The notes under the pieces: generated by a model
The model's input: the letters and a program-made list of their open reading frames with translations, nothing else
Told to the model about the DNA's origin: nothing
Database searches by the model: none
Position numbers and translations under genes: made by a program
Shown here: piece after piece, positions 34,625 to 45,149 of the stretch
How the letters are laid out: every line of letters starts with the position of its first letter
Position numbering within the stretch: the stretch's first letter is position 1
Source of the DNA: Emydura subglobosa
Taxonomy: Eukaryota > Chordata > Testudines > Chelidae
DNA: 64,000 nucleotides
Reading direction: 5' to 3'
NCBI GenBank assembly: GCA_007922225.1
Contig: ML679970.1
Coordinates: 39,415,460 to 39,479,459 of the forward strand

Positions 34625-37600
34625 CATCCAGCCCTCGAACCACTACCCCTTCCTACTTCTCCATGTAGGCACCAATGACACTGCCAAGAATGACCTTGAG
34701 TGGATCACTGCAGACTACATGACTCTGGGAAAGATAAAGGAGTTTGAAGGGCAAGGGGTGTTCTTGTTCATCCTCCTTGTTGAAGGAAAAGGCCAAGGTA
34801 GGGACCATCGAATTGCAGAAATAAATGTGTGGTCGTGCAGGTGGTGTTGGAGAGAGGGCTTTGGATTCAGAGGGCTTTGGATTCTTCTTCCTGGAAAAAC
34901 ATCCCATGGTCTAAGGATTGCTAGGAAGAGACAGTACCACCTAACGAAGAGAGGGAAGAGCATCTTTGCAGACAGGCTTGCTAACCTAGTGAGGAGAGGT
35001 TTAAACTAGGTTCGCAGGGGGATGGGGACCTAAGTGGGGAAGATGGACACCAGGAGGAAGCACAAGGAGGAGGGTGCAACAAGAGAAGCCTCCTGGTTCA
35101 TACTGAGAAAGTAGGGCAATTGGCTACTTATCTTAGGTGCCTCTACATGAACACAAGAAGCCTGGGAAACAAACAAGAGGAATTGGAAGTCCTGGCACAG
35201 TCAAGGAGCTATACTGTAATTGGAATAACCGAGACTTGGTGGGATAACTCACATGACTGGAGCACTATCCAACAGCTGGATGGGTATAAACTGTTCAGGA
35301 AGGATTGGCAGGGGAAAAAAGGTGGAGGAGTTGCACTGTATGTAAGAGAGCAATATGACTGATCAGAGCTCCAGGAGGAAACTGGAAAAAGCTTGTTGAG
35401 AATCTCTGGGTTAAGTTTAGAGGCAAGATTAATAAGGGTGATGCCGTGATGGACAGGATAGACCAGAAGGATGAGGTCGATGAGGCTTCCTTCAGACAAC
35501 TAACGAAAGTTTTCAGATCAGAGTACCTGCTTTTCATGGGGGACTTCAATCACCCTGATATCTGCTGGGACAGCAATACAGCAGTACGTAGACAATCCAG
35601 GAAGTTTTTGGAGAGTGTTGCAGACAACATCCTGGTACAAGTGCTGGAGGAACCAACTAGGGGCCATGCTCCTCTTGACCTGCTTCTCACAAACAGAGAA
35701 GAATTGGTAAGGAAAGTCAAAGTGGACAGCAACTTGGGAAGCAGTGCCCATGGTCTTATTCAGGATCCGGACAAAATGAAGAAAGGAGAACAGCAGACTA
35801 CAGACCCTGGACTTCAGAAAAGCAGACTTTGACTCCTTCAGGGAACTGATGGGCAGGATTGCCTGGGAGACTAACATGAGGGGGAAAGGAGTCCAGGAGA
35901 GCTGGCTGTATTTTAAAGAAACCTTATTGAGGGCACAGGAACAAACCATCCCGATGTGCAGAAAGAATAGCAAATATGGCAGGCGACCAGTGTGGCTTAA
36001 CAAAGAAATCTTCAGTGAGCTTAAACACAAAAAGGAAGCTTACAAGAAGTGGAAGTTTGAACAGATGACTAGGAAGGAGTTTAAAAATACTGTTCGAGCA
36101 TGCAGGGGTGAAATCAGGAAGGCCAAAGGAGTTGCAGCTAGCAAGGGATGTGAAGGGTAACAAGAAGCGTTTCTACAGGTACGTTAGTAACAAGAAGGTG
36201 GTCAGAGAAAGTCTGGGCCACTTACTGAATGGGGGAGGCAACCTAGGGACAGATGATGTGGAAAAGGCTGAAGTACTCAATGCTTTTTTTGCCTCTCTCT
36301 TCACAGAGAAGCTCAGCTCCCAGACTACTGCACTGGGCAGCTCCGTATGGAGAGGAGATAAGCAGCCCCCAGTGGTGAAAGAACAGGTTCAAGACTTTTT
36401 AGAAAAGCTGGACATGCACAAGTCCATGGCGCCGGATGCAACACATCCAAGGGTGCTGAGGGAGTTGACTGATGTGATTGCAGAGCCATTGGCCATGATC
36501 TTTGAAAACTCATGGCGATCAGGGGAGTCTCAGATGATTGGAAAAAGGCAAATACTACACCCATCTTCAAAAAAGGGAAGGAGGAGGATCCAGGGAACTA
36601 CAGACCGGTCAGCCTCATCTCAGTCCCTGGAAATATCATGGAGCAGGTCGACAATGAATCCATTTTGAGACGCTTGGAAGAGAGGAAGGTGATCAGGAAC
36701 AGTCAACATGGATTCACCAAAGACAAGTCATGCCTGACCAATCTACCTTCTATGATGAGATGACTGTCTCTGTGGACGTGGGGAAAGTGGTGGACGTGAT
36801 ATATCTTGACTTTAGCAAAGCTTTTGATACTGACTTCCACAATATATTTGTCAGCAAATTATAGACGTATGGGTTGGATGAATGGACTATAAGGTGGGTA
36901 GAAAGCTGGCTAGATCATTGGGTGCAACGCATACTGATCAACAGTTTGATGTCTTCTTGGCAGCCAGTAACAAGCAGAGAGCCCCAGGGGTCGGTCTGGG
37001 GCCAGGTTTGTTCAACATCCTCATTAATGATCTGGAAGATGGAGTGGATTGCACCCTCAGCAAGTTTGCAGATGACATTAAGCTGGGGGGGATGGCAGAT
37101 ACACTGGAGGGTAAGGCTAGGATACAGAGTGACCTAGACAAATTGGACAACTGGGCCACAAGAAATTTGATGAGGTTCAACAAGGACAAGTGCAGAATCC
37201 TGCACTTAGGATGGAAGAATCCCATGCTCTCCTACAGACTGGGGATCGACTGGCTAGGCAGCAATTCTGCAGAAAAAGACCTGGGGGTTACAGTGGACAA
37301 GAAGCTGGATATGATTCAATAGTGTGCCCTTATCGCCAAGGAGACTAACGGAATATTGGGCTGCATTAGTAGGAACATTGCCAGCAGATCGAGGGAAGTG
37401 ATTATACCCCTCTATTCTGCACCGGTGAGGCCTCATTTAGAGTATTATGTCCAGTTTTGGACCTCCCATTACAGGAAGGATGTGGACAAATTGGAGACAG
37501 TCAGCAGCAGGCAACGAAAATGATTAGGGGGCTCAAGCACATGACTTATGAGGAGAGATTGAAGGAACTAGGCTTATTTAGTCTGCAAAAGAGAAGAGCG

Positions 37601-37965
37601 AGGGGAGATTTGATAGCAGCCTTCAACTACTTTAAGGGGGGTTCCAGGGAGGATGGAGTTAGGTTGTTCTCAGTGGTGGCAGATGGCAGAACAAGGAGCA
37701 ATGGTCTTAAATTACAGTGGGGGGTGTCTAGGTTGGTTATTAGGACAAACTTTTTCATGAAGAGGATGGTGAAGCACTGGAATTGGTTACCTAGGGAGGT
37801 GGACAAATCTCCATCCTTAAAGGTTTTTAAGGCCCGGCCTGACAAAACCCTGGCTGGGATGATTTAGTTGGGGTTGGTCGGGCTTTGAGCAGGGGGTTGG
37901 ACTAGACAACCTCCTGAGGTCCCTTCCAATCCTAACGTTCTATGATTCTATTCTATGATTGCATT
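34625..37965 (+). mobile_element. CR1 LINE (copy 2), nearly complete ORF2 region
   Basis: In plus-strand order it has an upstream region ending KSIFADRLANLVRRGLN (near 34960), then an endonuclease with YMNTRSLGNKQEELEVL (35140), VIGITETWWDNSHDW (35215) and FMGDFNHPDICWD (35535). The reverse transcriptase follows with [16 protein letters not shown] (36260), FADDIKLGGMAD (37065) and NLMRFNKDKCRILHLGWKN (37160). The C-terminal region is at 37457-37867, and the CR1 3' end repeats TTCTATGATT at about 37940-37960. Frameshifts and stops break it into several frames. It fills most of the 4.6-kb intron between HEMK1 exons and lies antisense to the gene. Confidence 0.95.
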
Positions 37966-37969
37966 CACT

Positions 37970-39197
37970 TTCTTATCAACCTCCAAGCCCTGTGCACTGA
38001 CACTGCTAGCACTTGCCCTCTGGAGGGCAATGTCTGGTACTGCTAAAGATCCTAGGATATGAAACTGAAGGGGTCTAACTATTAAGGCTGGGAGTGGTGC
38101 GTCTACTTCCCCAAGAGGGACTACAGCCTGTTACTAACAACTGAATTTTGGGATCATGTCCGCATCTTTTCCTGGAGCCCCACAACTCACTCCTCTTTTG
38201 GAGTAGTGATCACTGTTGCATTCTTACCGGTAGCCAGAAGAAAGCAACTTGCCACCTTCTCCCAGTCAAACAATACCAGGAGTTTGTAACTCTGATCATA
38301 AGATGATCCAAGAGCACCTGAGCAATGAGGAGATAATGCATGATGTAGAGGAGCCACTGCTGACACACAATACCTCTTCTAGAATCCTCTACACCCTCCT
38401 CTGGCATGCATCGCAGAGTTAACCCTCCCTGCAGGACATAGGAATGTTCCATAACCACCAGTCACATGAATAACTGGGAGGATATACATGTATGTCTGCA
38501 GTATCCAAAGGGTTAAGCTTTGCCACATCTCTTCTAGGCTCACTCCAGATGCCTTCCTAGAGATCTCTCAGTTTTCTGAATGATATAAGTCCCCAAGCAT
38601 TTCCTCTCCCCACAGAATGCCCCACCACCTCCAATTCCAGGTGACTTGCAGACACTAGGTCCAATTCATCCCTGTACTGAGAGATCCTGTGTGTGGAGGG
38701 GGGGGCGGGGGGTGAATACTGGGTTTTGCCAACAGCCAGGGAGACCCCCAACATAAGAAAATTCTCCAGATGCTGGATCTGTCACCTCTGGGGTGAAGCA
38801 TGACAGCTGTTTAACACTGAAGAACAACACTGCATAACAGTTTGGTCAGGGAGCTGAGAAGTGCAGTGAAACTGAAACTGATAGAGGAGTGGAGGCTCCT
38901 GGCAGAAGGTACAGACACAAGGCACTATTGATAATTTCTCTTATGGATTCAAAGGCAACATGCGGCTGGGCCTGGCCTCTTTTCCACATGTCCTTCTTGT
39001 TCCAGTGACAGACTCCTATTACCGCCATTTCCTTGTCATTCAACACCGACACAGCACTAGCGCCTGCTCTAGCATGGTAAGTGTGAACGCACTCCCCTCT
39101 CACTCTGTTTCCTCCATTCTCCTGTTCGCAGTAAGGTCAGAGGAAACCACACTGGATGGAAGAGAGGCTGGGATGGTTTTAAAGGGGACGCTCCTAC
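37970..39197. other. intronic, nothing identified
   Basis: Between CR1 copy 2 and the HEMK1 exon at 39198-39289 I see only a short G-rich run at about 38698-38711 and no nameable element. Confidence 0.4.
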
Positions 39198-39289
39198 CTC
39201 TGTAGCCGCTTTGCACTCAGCTGCTGAACCTGTTGCTGCTGTTCCGCTGTGAGTGGAGTGGAGAGGCTGCCAACACTCAAGCTGTGAAA
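39198..39289 (-). CDS. HEMK1: HEMK1 coding exon (N-terminal helical domain)
   Basis: This 92-bp exon has a TTCTCTTCAG acceptor and a GTAGGAG donor. It reads FHSLSVGSLSTPLTAEQQQQ then VQQLSAKRLQR, matching human FQSLRPALWTQPLTSQQLQ and IRELSSRRLQR. This is the N-terminal helical domain that recognises the release factor. Confidence 0.93.
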
Positions 39290-39594
39290 CTGAAGAGAAG
39301 ATCACTTTAATACCTGCCCACACCTGTGCAGCTTGCACACCTTTCTCCCCTAACTACACCTCTAAAGGGTATTGGAATGTTCACAAATAAACACCACCCC
39401 AGGCTGCTTGAGATCCTAAATCATTAGCAGAATCTACATATAGACTTAGAAGTGACCAATTCAAACTATTCTTCTGCATTTCTCTGCCAAGTTCTGGGGT
39501 TCAGGAGAGGGGGCTGAATTCAGGGCCACAACAGCTACAGGCCAGTTATGTATTGCTAACCACTGCAGATACCTTTATAGAAATCATTAGAGGA

Positions 39595-39770
39595 AGACAA
39601 AATGCTTTACAAACATTCATGAATTTAGTCTCACACCCTGCCGTATGAGGCAGGGAAGTGTTATTCTCCCCATTTTATAGCTGTGGAAACAGAGGCAGAG
39701 AGACAGTAAACAGTCTATCAATATCAGCAAGCGAGTTTGTGGAGAAGTCAAGAGTGCTCTGACCACACAA
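39595..39770 (-). repeat. MIR-like SINE
   Basis: AATGCTTTACAAACATTCAT, CCCCATTTTATAGCTGTGG and AAACAGAGGCAGAGAGACAG are MIR landmarks in reverse. It ends about 25 bp from the donor of HEMK1 exon 39797-40045. Confidence 0.7.
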
Positions 39771-39796
39771 CCATAATTCCTTCCACACTACTTAAC

Positions 39797-40045
39797 TGTC
39801 TTTGCTCCCAGGACATAAGAAACGATATACTCGCTGGATTCCTGTGCTTCGGGGATCTTGTTCGCCTCAAACACACCTCGCCAGTAGCTGACCAGCTCAG
39901 CTGCTGTCACTTTAGCACTGAAATTCTTCCTGAGAAGCAGGCTGTGCCTTAGGGCAGAGCATTTGGCAGGACTCACTCCCTTTCCTTCACAGCAATTCAG
40001 GAGACCCAACAGCATCCTTCGCAATGGGCTGGTGAGGAGCCTCAT
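39797..40045 (-). CDS. HEMK1: HEMK1 first coding exon, mitochondrial release-factor glutamine methyltransferase
   Basis: HEMK1 methylates the glutamine of the GGQ motif in mitochondrial peptide-chain release factor, using S-adenosylmethionine. The first ATG after an in-frame TAA is at 40045-40043 and gives MRLLTSPLRRMLLGLL, an Arg- and Leu-rich, acid-free start typical of a mitochondrial presequence. Then come LVSYWRGVFEANKIPEAQES and SEYIVSYVLGAKT, close to human HEMK1 (LVSHWTGVFEKRGIPEARES). The donor is GTTAAG, slightly off consensus. The exon probably starts at 40259, where a long pyrimidine tract ends in TAG. The eight placed exons total 914 coding bases. Known human HEMK1 has 338 residues, so only about the last 45 residues are missing here. 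Confidence 0.95.
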
Positions 40046-40259
40046 CTTCTCAGAGGCCACTTATGACTTCCAAGATGCCACGTGTGTCCTTTCTTCCTGG
40101 GCCACCTTCACCAGGTCTAGTCAATCTCAAGCCTCAGCAGGCTGGTGTCATCACCCCTGGACACTCACATCACTGCTGCTAAATGCCCAACAGACACTGC
40201 TGCTGCGGGAGGCTTCTCATGCCCATGGGCATTGTGAAAGGTGTCATTCCTCTGCTGAG
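40046..40259 (-). other. HEMK1: HEMK1 5' UTR part of exon 2, with a short upstream ORF
   Basis: The acceptor TTTCTCTTTCTCTCTAG lies just right of 40259. The leader contains an upstream ATG at 40247 that opens a 22-codon frame, out of frame with the main start, closing with TAG at 40179. Further upstream ATGs lie inside it. Such a leader could dampen translation. This is inferred from sequence only. Confidence 0.5.
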
Positions 40260-41649
40260 CTAGAGAGAAAGAGAAAGAGTGAGCGCATGTGTCATATGGG
40301 CTAGTGAGTCAAAGGGAATCCTTATCCACACACCAGAGAGCAGGATCTTGCCCCATTCCCCAGAACAGCACTCACAGTCCACAGGAAAACACAATCATTC
40401 TTGCTATCACAAAATGCATCTATGTGTAAAAGATTGATATTAAACAGCAGGAAACTAGTAGGGGCAGGACACTGAGAACAGGGAAATGGGGCTTTTGCCT
40501 CTCAGGTCACCAGCTCCATTTTGCCTTGGACAGTAGCAACTGAGAGTTACCAACGAATGGACACCAGGGGACCAGTGTTAAATGAGTCCATCGTCTCAAC
40601 CCGCTGCCCCATGGACAAACATCCTCACACCAAACCACTGCCATAACTGGCTCAAAGTGCTCCCCACCTTCTTGCTGGCATTACAGAAGAGGCAGTGAAT
40701 GAGCGCAGAGTCCAGACTCCCTATCACTCCTGTGCTGCAGGGTTTGAAGCCCTGTTGGGGCAGCATGTGGGTAGCATGGCATGCTGCTGCTTGTGTTGTG
40801 GATAAACAGACTCCAGGCTTCAGCACCTCTCCCCAGCACCAAAACCTGTTTTCAAGGTGTAAAATGATTCCACAAACAAAATGACTCATGAAGCCTAACT
40901 GGGGACACGTTAGCGTCTCTCCTGGAGAGAGCTGCCTCCACAGCCCATACCATAGCAATGCTGCTCAGCTCTGCAGGCCTCTCTCTCTCTAAGGATGGGC
41001 CAGTCAACACATTCGGCCGGGGAGGAGCCAGTACACAGTTATGGCTAAACAGTAATCACTTCTTGGCCTCGGACATTTTGTCCCATAATGCATCTGAGAT
41101 GGCTGCATTGGATGTCCTGTCCCACTGCCCTGGTTCCATTCTCCCCAACACACCATCCCTGTGCCACCCTTGTTCTATTTCTAGTCTTTCCCAAATTCTC
41201 CATCTTAACATGAGCTCATGGCACTCACCCACTCCTGGAGTGAGATAGTAAGACCCCTGCAAATTCACTGTCAACCACCCTACAAAACACTCTCATCAGC
41301 TGCATTTGGAGAATGAGTGGGAAGTGGGCTCCGGATCCCATGTGAACAGATTGGGCAGGGGAAAGGAGAGAGGTCAAGGAAGTGGGGAAGAGGGAGATGG
41401 AAGGTAAATTGGCTCACGAACGGTAGGAATTGTGGGCAGGGACATACAAATGGAGAGAAGGGCCAGGTCAGGACAGGAAAATCTACCAGAGGGAATCCCT
41501 GGGCACCTTGAATAGAGAACAATGGCTGCATCCATGCATGGAACCAAGAGAAATGAACAAGAAGACTAAAAGGAAAGGAAGAAAAAGAGAAAGGGAGCTA
41601 GAACACTATAAAACAGTTGCTTGATGTCACACTTTAGAATTGTGATTTA

Positions 41650-42650
41650 ATGGAGAATACAGGTCAAAACTTCCCCCCCTTTTGGTCTGGAAGGGGACGC
41701 TGTCCCTTCAGCTGCAGCGGCTATGGGTTCTCCTCCCCCCCTTTTCCTTTTGGAAGGCTGACAGGGGTGCTGCTTAAAAGGCCCGCGAGATGCCCCCCCT
41801 CCTCGCCCCCGAATTCAAGTGCATAGAGGGGCCGGGCCGGGCCATTGCAAAAACCAAGGAAGGTTTCCCAGCTGCGGTCTGGCCTAGAGCAGAGGAGCAA
41901 ATGTTTTCGTAGGGGGGGCTAAGGTGTCAGAGCGCCAATGGGGGAGCCACATCTGCCCAAAATATTGCCTTTTGTACCCCTCCGCCGAGGTTTTACCACA
42001 GGGGTTTGTTATTCAAATACCAGCCGGAACAGCTGCTTTTCATCACCCCAGACGCTGCATGACGGACGGGCTGAAACCGGGGGGGGGAGGGGAGGGCGGC
42101 TAGAAACAGAAAGAGTCAAACCGACTCGGGGGTTGACCCCGCTGGGCTGAGAGAAAAGGGGCGGGAGGGGGGCAAACAAAGCCCCAGGAACGAAGAGCGA
42201 AGGGGGTGGAGCTACCTGGGGCGAGAGTCAGCGGGTTATTTGCCACATATTGTCCGCCCAGCCTCCGTCCTTCTCCCCGCAGCGCGACCCAAGCGCGGGG
42301 CAGGCTGGAGGCAGCGGCTCAGAGTCAAGGCGGCGCTGGCGCTCTCCGGATCCGGATCCGGATCCGGCTCCAGTTTCCGCCCCCGAGCCCGGCCGGCACG
42401 AGGCAGCGCAGCGCGCGGGCGCCGCACACTCACTCGCTCGTGCCTCGCACTGTGCGCGCGCCGCTTCCTCGGTGGGGCTGCAGCGCCCGCCGCGCCAGCC
42501 GCTCTGCAGCACCGTTCCCCCGCCAGCAGCAGGCAGGGCTCGGCTCGGTCCAGGGAGAGCTGAGCGGCTGCTGGGGGGGAGGGGAGAGGGAGAGCTCAGC
42601 CAAGCCCGGCTCGGGTCATCGTCAGGAGTTTAGAGCAGGTGTTCCTCACC
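41650..42650. promoter_or_regulatory. CpG island, probable shared bidirectional promoter of HEMK1 and C3orf18
   Basis: This is the only CpG-rich, GC-rich stretch of its size in the window. It is densest at 42240-42600 and contains Sp1-like GGGGCGGG (about 42160) and a GGATCC tandem hexamer run (about 42347-42366). The two genes diverge from it. On the minus strand a CAG/GTAGCT donor at 42216 could end a non-coding HEMK1 exon 1. There is no TATA box that I would defend. The 156-codon open frame over it (42206-42676) is composition-driven. Confidence 0.75.
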
Positions 42651-42764
42651 TTCATTCAACCCCATTGTGTAATTAACAGCGGCCTTTCTGGAAGGCTTAG
42701 GCAGCCACCTTAGAGACTGAACCCAGCGTCTCATGCTCCCCACATGGGATCTCATGCCCTAGAT

Positions 42765-42865
42765 TGTGTTCTGCTTAAACTGGAAGCCCTTTAGGGGCAG
42801 GGACTGTCTTTTGGTTAAATGTGTGCACATTTCCAGTCCTCAGCCCACTATGCAAACAACAATAA
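42765..42865 (+). repeat. 'GGGGCAGGGACTG' SINE-like repeat
   Basis: AAGCCCTTTAGGGGCAGGGA and CTGTCTTTTGGTTAAATGTG match the family at 15255, 25705 and 30046. Confidence 0.6.
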
Positions 42866-42899
42866 TTCAGGAGATGGGGTTCAGCCACTAACACAAGAG

Positions 42900-43012
42900 T
42901 CTCTTCTCTGTGTAACCTGAAAAAGAACATTGTGTAAGCTCTAAAGCTTGTTTCTCTCACCAACAGAGGTTAATCCAATAAAAGATATTACCTGACCACC
43001 TTGTCTCTTTAA
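42900..43012 (+). repeat. repeat with decayed hammerhead-like core
   Basis: CTCTCACCAACAGAGGTTAA and CCAATAAAAGATATTACC with ACCTTGTCTCTTTAATAACC are the tail of a very common amniote repeat. Just upstream, CTGAAAA, a weak hairpin and CTAAAGCTTG occupy the places of CTGANGA, stem II and GAAA in the other family, but key bases are mutated. Confidence 0.55.
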
Positions 43013-44602
43013 TAACCCACAGAAGGACAGTCACTGGTGTGTTTCTCATTAAGGATGCCTTTTGCAGTCATTATTAGCCAGATTTTAAATCTTTTTCTGT
43101 ATCTTGTGCAGTTATAATATGTTATAATTAAGAATCAATACACAAATTTTAAATGGACCCCTACAAATTTTGTATATGACCAGACAACAATATTCCATCC
43201 TGTGCCCACATCTCCCACTAAGGCCCCCTGCCCTCCCCCCAAAAACCCAACCTTCTGATAAAAAAATAAATATATACAATTTGCCAGCCTGACCTTCTGT
43301 CTCTGGGAATTGTCTGCAAAGGATCAGGGAGTTTGAGTCATTGTGTTTGTGAGCAGGAGAAGGGCTCACTGGTATAAAATCCAGCCTTCATATTTTTTGG
43401 AAAGCATTGCAAGGATATGAATTGCTGGCTTTGCTGGGGGGTAGGGAGCATTCACTGCAATTCCAGAGTCCCGCTAGGGATGAAATCTCAGCACCATCTT
43501 TACTCGGTGCTTAAATTGTGGGGAAGAGGGGTTTCAAAAAATTGGTTTTTTAATTGAGATGTGCAGTGTAAGCACTGTTTTACCAAAGTTGCTGGGCCCA
43601 GATGATTATAGACCCCCCGCCCCCCTTTCAGTTCACTTTAATCACTGCCTTTACTGGATGAGCAACATGCATCTGGTGCCGGAGTTGCTTCGCTTACAGT
43701 AGGTTGATTTTGTGCTGGTGAAATTTCATAAAGTTTCTCGTGACTGACCCCAGTGTAAAGGAGCTCAATTTTCACTACTATCTTCCAAATTCCTTCCCAC
43801 AGACAGAGGCTGAAACTAAAAGATTGGATATGAGTTGCCAGTTAAGATTATACTTCAGTTTAAAAAAAAATTATAAAGCATTTTCAGATTCTCGGTTGAA
43901 AGATGCAAGATGGAAGGGCAAAGTTACAATTGACATGATCATCACTGGCAGAGACCAAAGGAAATTGCACTGGGTAAAAGGCACAGTGGTGATGGGTGGG
44001 GACCAATGCCCTCCTGGTGAATTTCTCCTGAGAAGACTTGAGCAAAGCTAGAATTCCATATAACCAAGCACAATGGGAGCACTGCAAAGTGAAACACAAT
44101 CCTAAAGGTTATACAGGAACTAAACTCCCTCCAACCCCTGCCACCATGCTTTAACTCAGAGTCTATGGGGCATGTGAGCATCTTTCTAGACTGAGAGCGC
44201 ATGGTGCTCCAAATCCCAGTTTCCCACTGTTTAACCTCAATCTCCCTGCAGCAGCAACAGTTTATGAGTGACAAACGGGCTGGCCAACCCTGAGCCAGAG
44301 TCCTGTCCTCTCCCTGCCAATCCCCGGCAAAAAGCAGATCAAAGCAGATCAGAGAAAGGGGAGGAGGGGTGAGCAGCTTCTGGCATCTTGGAAAATACAA
44401 TGGCAAGTAGCGTAATGACAGCAGCTGCAGGTCCTCTATCTCCGGCACAAGCAATCTGAGTTCCACTGCTCAAGGCAGCTTGACAGCCTTGTCTCCACCA
44501 AGCCAAGAATTATCCATCTGCTAAGGTCGCTCTCTGCTCTCTGGTGTCCATTGAAAGCAGCTTTCTGTATGGGAGGGCAATTTGCTTCTATCCCCCAGCG
44601 CA

Positions 44603-44630
44603 TACACACACGCACACACACACCACTCAA
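44603..44630. repeat. short (AC)n run
   Basis: Interrupted CA repeats; no coding value. Confidence 0.9.
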
Positions 44631-44853
44631 CCTTATGCACTTGTGTTCTTGTCCCAGTTGTGGTGGGAGACGACAAGGTTAGACAGACAGACAGTAGCTC
44701 TCCGGAGACAAAGCCAGCGGCTACTGTGTCTGTGAGAGCTGTGGGTACTCCCCCTGTCTGCCTGCTGGTTCAGGGAGCTTGGCCTGGGCTACTCTCCCAG
44801 TCTGAGACGGACGACTGGAACCAGAAGAGGACTTGACTCCTCATCCGGGAGGA

Positions 44854-44863
44854 AGTAAGTAAG
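44854..44863 (+). other. possible splice donor of a C3orf18 5' non-coding exon
   Basis: GAGGAAGTAAGTAAG contains a strong GTAAGT donor in the interval between the CpG island and the first coding exon. No transcript evidence is available, so this is only a candidate. Confidence 0.2.
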
Positions 44864-45149
44864 TGCTGATGTCATGGTTTTGTTCAGGCACTTGTGGGGG
44901 AGGGCTATGCACCAGCTTGTTACACTGAAAGTAGGTGGGAGGGAGCTGAATCCAGGGCAGACCAGTGGGACTGAAAGCTGGTGTAGGAAACAGTCTCATT
45001 ACCCCGGCAGGAAACTATGAAAGCATATCACTATATGAATATGGATCATCCATTACTGAAATGCAGCTACTTCTGGGGTGGAATTTGGCAACCATCCTGT
45101 ACCCACAGTACTATAAAAAGATTTTTAGAAGAGGAAGTGAAGAATAACC

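Noticed and set aside
39788..40060. HEMK1 start at the GTG upstream of the ATG
   Set aside because: An ATG lies at 40045 in the same frame, and a TAA stands directly before the GTG; eukaryotic initiation at the ATG is far more likely.
42206..42676. 156-codon frame and overlapping frames in the CpG island
   Set aside because: All frames on both strands are open here because of high GC and few stops; the residues are Arg/Ala/Pro-rich noise.
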